From Abelmoschus esculentus (Eukaryota > Streptophyta > Magnoliopsida > Malvales > Malvaceae): a stretch of DNA of 64,000 nucleotides. Location of the stretch: the NCBI GenBank assembly GCA_035048815.1, contig JAUCBN010000011.1, positions 18,182,001 to 18,246,000 on the forward strand, in the 5' to 3' direction. A program made the position numbers and the translations under genes. The notes below the pieces were generated by a model. The model saw only the letters and a program-made list of their open reading frames with translations, searched no databases and was not told the DNA's origin. This document shows, piece by piece, positions 60,181 through 64,000 of this stretch. The number at the start of each line of letters is the position of its first letter. Positions within the stretch are counted from its first letter, which is position 1.

Positions 60181-60594
60181 AAAATAAAAGATTGTTTGAC
60201 AAAAGCGCCTATTTTAGCATTACCTAATTTTGATAAAATGTTTGAAATTGAATGTGATGCTTCCGGAGTTGGTATAGGTGCTGTTTTATCACAGGAAAAT
60301 AGGCTCGTTGCTTATTTCAGTGAAAAGCTTAGTGGAGCAACTTTGAACTATCTTGTCTATGACAAGGAGATGTATGCACTGATTCGGGCTTTGGAGACTT
60401 GGCAACATTATTTGTTGCCTAAGGAGTTTGTAATCCACACTAACCATGAGGCCTTGCGATACATTACAGGTCAGCATAAACTGAACAAATGAAATGCTAA
60501 ATGGGTTGAACTTTTAGAGTCTTTTTCTTATGTCATTCGTTATAAAAAGGGTAAAAACAATGTCGTAGCTGATGCTTTATCACGTCGATATGTA
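60181..60594 (+). pseudogene. Element D RNase H remnant
   Basis: FEIECDASGVGIGAVLSQ, RLVAYFSEKLSGATLNY, YDKEMYALIRALETWQHYL, TNHEALRYITGQHKLNK, then a TGA at 60490-60492, and KGKNNVVADALSRRYV. Asp of TDHE is Asn here (TNHE), so one catalytic acid is missing. Confidence 0.88.
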
Positions 60595-61940
60595 TTGTTA
60601 AGTTATCTTGACTCTCATTTGATTGGATTTGCATATATTCGTGAGTTGTACACTGATGATCCTGATTTTAGAGATAATTATAATGCTTGTGAGAAAGGTG
60701 TTGTTGGAATTTTTTTCAGGTACGATGGTTATCTTTTCAAAGAAAACAGGATATGCATTCCACAGGGTTCTATGCATGATATTTTGATTTGTGAGACGCA
60801 CGAAGGTGGATTGATGGGACATTTTGGAGTCACCTAGACATTACAAACGTTGAAAGAGCATCTATTTTGGCCTAAGATGCGTAGAGACATTGAAAGGTAT
60901 TGTGAACGTTGTGTGACTTGTAAGAAAGCAAAATCGAAGATTTCACCACATGGTATGTACTTACCTTTACCTATTCCTGATTTCCCTTGGACTGATATTT
61001 CTATGGATTTTGTATTGGGATTACCTAAAACTAGGACAAGTGGAGATAGTATTTTTTTGTGGTTGATAAATTTTCTAAGATGGCACATTTTATTGCATGC
61101 CATAAGACTGATGATGCTGTTAATGTGGCTAACTTATTCTTTAGAGATGTTGTACGTTTACATGGTATTCTTAGGTCAATTGTTTCTGACAAGGATGTGA
61201 GATTCTTGAGTCACTTCTGGAGGACTCTTTGGAGCGAACTAGATACGAAACTTATGTTTTCTACTACTTGTCATCCCCAGACTGATGGACAAACTGAGGT
61301 TGTTAACAGGATTATATCTACTTTACTTCGTTCTGTCATTAAAAAGAATATTAAGACTTAGGAAGATTGTTTGTCACATGTTGAATTTTCTTATAATCAT
61401 GTTGTACATTCTGCTACTAAGATGTCACCATTTGAGGTTGTTTATGGTTTTAATCATATTACTCCTCTAGATTTGCTGCCTTTGCCACAAGAACAGGTGA
61501 TGAACAAAGATGAAAAGGCGAAAGCAAAATATGTGAAAAAATTGCATCTACAAGTAAAATAGAACTTAGAACGAAGGACTCAACAATATGAAAAGCAAGC
61601 AAACAAAGGAAGAAAGTGAGTCACCTTCGATGTTGGTGATTGGGTTTGAGTTCATTTTTGAAAGGAACGTTTTCCATCCCAACGATGATCCAAGTTATTA
61701 CCACGAAGAAATGGTCCTTTTCAGGTGTTGACGAAAGTGAATGACAATGCCTACAAGATAGACTTACCGGGCGAATATAATGTAAGTGCTACGTTTAATG
61801 TTTCTGATTTAACCCCTTATAACAATTCTGCAGATTTGAGGATAAATCCTTTTCACGAAGGGGGGCATGATGTGAGCACATCTTCACCAGTATTTGATGT
61901 TGATCCAGGTCTTGCCTTTAGGACCAATTACTCGATCTAA
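60595..61940 (+). pseudogene. Element D integrase remnant
   Basis: Zinc finger CETHEGGLMGHFGVT...CERCVTCKKAKS with a TAG at 60835-60837 inside it. Core: WTDISMDFVLGLP, SIVSDKDVRFLSHFW and CHPQTDGQTEVVNR (D, D and E present). A frame change near 61060 and stops at 61359-61361 and 61560-61562 follow. The tail NDNAYKIDLPGEYNVSATFN to DLRINPFHEGGHDV stops at 61938-61940, 73 bp inside the 3' LTR. Confidence 0.9.
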
Positions 61941-62898
61941 GGCAAAACATTTCAGGGAAACATTCTTCCTTACTTGTACCAATATGATTAAATCATTCGA
62001 TAATGTATGTGCCTTAGGAGGTAGGACGTTTAATGTGTTACATGTTAATATATGACATATTAGATTATAATATATTTATTAGATGTGTTTATATATATAT
62101 ATATAAATGTTACAGTAGCATAATGTTTCCATTATATTACACTAATATTATACTAATATAACACTAATATAATATTTCTAATTTTTGTTTTGCATGGTCT
62201 GTTGCTGCTGTCGAATGATTGTGCTTTAGGAGGTTTCTAATTCCATCTTTTCCATGTGAGTGGATAAGTATAAATTCAAATCTTTGGCCACATATTCCAT
62301 CACATGTTAAATGTGATGCAACCGACCATTTCAAATGTTTGGCCAAGAAGCATGCTCGTCGAGTGGAAGTTAATGAATTCGAATTCATTTGAATTCAATT
62401 GATTATTATATATATGTAATTAATTTATGTAAAAAGGTTACACACTTTGATCAATAAAATTTTATTCGAGAATTCTCTCTCTTTTCGGTTCTTTTTAGAA
62501 CTATTCGACACTCAATTCGTTGATTGTCTTTTGATACTTCGGGTTCCTAAATTGATATTTAGCGGGTCCAAGTCCTACGATGTTAAATTGATTCGATTCG
62601 GGTTCGTTCAACATATTGTTCAAGTTCTTTCGAGTTTAGCATTTTCACCACCGACTGTTTTTTAAGTCTTCATCGTCGCCGTCGTTGAAGTCCTTTCCGA
62701 AATGCCAAAATTATCACCTATATATCTATATATGTATATATTTTATGTCATTTGGTTCATTTTTAAATTTACTACTAATAATTATGTCGTTAATTTTTGT
62801 TATCTTTTTATCGTTTTTATTGCAGGAACATTCCTGCAACACTCCTAGATCCGTAACAAACGAGGAAAGTCTGTTTCGATGAACTCCACATTATATTA
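61868..62898 (+). repeat. 3' LTR of element D
   Basis: 1031 bp direct repeat of 54129-55154. Preceded by the purine tract ACGAAGGGGGGCA (61855-61867). Confidence 0.9.
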
Positions 62899-63296
62899 GA
62901 AGGTATGAATGATACTGGAGCTCATCGACCGCAGAGAAGATCTTGTTAAACATCTTGACATAGTAGCCTCTTCATACTGATGAAAGTTGTCGACAGGGTA
63001 CCAGGTTTAACAATCGTTCGAGCTGCCTTTTCGGGTTTTCAACTCAAAACCTCCTTTGGTTCTAAGGTTCCCTTTTTTTTGTTTTCACCTTGAACCCTCA
63101 TTTTCTTTCTCTTTTTCATTTTGTTTTCATTTTTTTTTCAATTTTTTCGATTTTTTTCGATTTTTTTCTTCTTTTTTTGGACTCAAGTGTATTATTTCTT
63201 GATCGAGTCAGAGTTCACGAGGTTGCTTATTTCATTCCCGTCCATTTCTGTTAGGATGATAGCTCCCCTTGAAAAGACTTTCTTCACAACATACGG
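62899..63296 (-). other. Element C region between element D and the integrase end
   Basis: Non-coding sequence with T-rich tracts, lying 3' of pol in element C. It resumes after D's 3' flank GAAGG (62899-62903). Confidence 0.5.
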
Positions 63297-63969
63297 TCAT
63301 TCCCAATTGGGTATCCACTTTCCTCGAAAATCTCTTTGAACATGCAGGATCTTTCTAAGCACCATGTCTCTCTCTTGAAATTCTCGAGGCTTGACCTTCT
63401 TATTGTAGGCTCGTATCATTCTTTTCTGATACATTTGACCATGACAGATGGCGCTTAATATCTTTCCTTCTATCAAATTCAATTGGTCGAACCTAGCTTG
63501 TACACATTCGAGGTCTTCCAATTATGACTCGCTCAATATTCAAAGAGGGTATTTCAACTTTGAAAGGTAAAACTACATCCATACCATAAACCAACGAATA
63601 CGGGGTTGCCCCGGTCGAGGTTTGTACTGAGGTTCGGTAGGCAAACAGTGCGAAAGGTAACTTCTTATGCTAATCTTTAAAGGTATCTATAGTCTTTGTT
63701 ATGATCTTTTTGATGTTCTTATTAGCTGCCCCTACTGCTCTGTTCATCTTAGGGCGATATGCGGTAGAATTATGATGCGTGATCTTAAAATGTTCACACA
63801 CTTCTGAAATCATCTTGTTGTTCAAATTTGTGGCATTATCAGTGATGATCCTTTCTGGTAGACCATAACGACAAACAATCTCCCTTTTCAAAAACTTGCA
63901 GACTGTAGTTCGCGTAATATTGGCGTAGCAAGCAGCTTCTACCCATTTGGTAAAGTAGTCGATTGCCAC
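63297..63969 (-). pseudogene. Element C integrase remnant
   Basis: MAIDYFTKWVEA (first Asp, residue 4) and RIITDNATNLNN (second Asp, residue 44) are present. The Glu expected 35 residues later is Gly: AYRPKMNRAVGAANKN, residue 80. After a frame break near 63670-63521 the C-terminal part reads LECVQARFDQLNLIEGK and YNKKVKPREFQERDMV, as in Tat/Ogre polyproteins. The enzyme would insert the cDNA. Loss of the third catalytic acid predicts no activity. Confidence 0.87.
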
Positions 63970-64000
63970 TAAAATAAAACGGTGTACGTTAGATGTTTTC

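Larger units (their letters stand above)
54129..62898 (+). mobile_element. Element D, Ty3/gypsy (chromovirus-like) element inside C
   Basis: LTRs at 54129-55154 and 61868-62898. Flanks are GAAGT (54124-54128) and GAAGG (62899-62903), a TSD with one mismatch. Primer site TGGTAATCAGAGC at 55157-55169 (initiator-Met type with one extra A). Order on the plus strand is gag, protease, RT, RNase H, integrase. The polyprotein end runs into the 3' LTR, as described for some chromoviruses such as the CRM clade. No chromodomain was seen, so the clade is not certain. Gag is interrupted by element E and pol by many stops. Confidence 0.9.
39839..64000 (-). mobile_element. Element C, Tat/Ogre-lineage Ty3/gypsy element (continues past the window)
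   Basis: The 3' LTR (39839-40296 plus 50411-52931) starts on the plus strand with TGTAGCGACC, very like the LTR of B, and ends GTGAGTACA. It is followed by a Tat-type purine tract (minus strand AAAGAGGGGCAAC). The integrase at 63297-63969 on the minus strand belongs to the same lineage. The element has received F inside its LTR and D between its 3' repeat array and integrase. The 5' LTR, gag, protease and RT lie beyond 64000, so its own target duplication cannot be tested. Confidence 0.82.

Overview
This is nuclear DNA of a flowering plant, probably a eudicot. The evidence is spliced plant genes, AT-rich intergenic DNA, and layer on layer of plant Ty1/copia and Ty3/gypsy LTR retrotransposons with tRNA primer sites, polypurine tracts and 5-bp target-site duplications (TSDs). 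The species cannot be named from the sequence. Only one intact-looking protein gene is visible: a DUF688-type gene on the minus strand at 31.2-33.6 kb, with a 5' leader reaching about 35.4 kb.

Layout. 1-6442: a decayed Elongin-A gene (plus strand) with two nonsense codons, whose fourth visible exon is split by copia-1 (906-5872, minus). 6660-11571: copia-2 (plus, RE1-like), ending in an inverted piece of its own LTR. 11577-14186: AT-rich DNA with two copies of a dispersed repeat. 14187-30662: Tat-like element A (plus, no coding capacity seen, TSD ATATT), carrying gag-only Tat-like element B (17431-26362, minus, TSD CTACC). 30663-38640: the DUF688 gene and AT-rich spacer with small inverted-repeat elements. 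38690-39838: a LINE fragment. 39839 to beyond the window end: Tat-like element C (minus), whose 3' LTR is split by a chromovirus F (40297-50405, minus, TSD GTTTT) and whose 3' region is split by a second gypsy element D (54129-62898, plus). D in turn holds an apparent solo LTR, E (56951-58372).

Order of events read from the nesting: LINE, then C, then F and D, then E in D. Separately, A then B. Copia-1 and copia-2 landed independently. Every retrotransposon reading frame seen is broken by stops, frameshifts or lost catalytic residues.

The strongest unexplained signal is shared by the three Tat-like elements. Each has a stem-loop of exactly 36 nt ending in the first bases of the polypurine tract, just before the 3' LTR (29227-29262, 18518-18553, 52941-52976). 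The outer arms and tract are conserved, while the upper stem changes sequence and stays paired. Each element also carries its own unrelated tandem array in its 3' non-coding region: a 168-bp composite period in A, about 45 bp (about 222 bp higher order) in B, and exactly 33 bp in C. Other unusual structures are an inverted segment that differs in orientation between the two LTRs of A, the palindromic 3' end of copia-2, and a tRNA-like block inside the LTRs of F.
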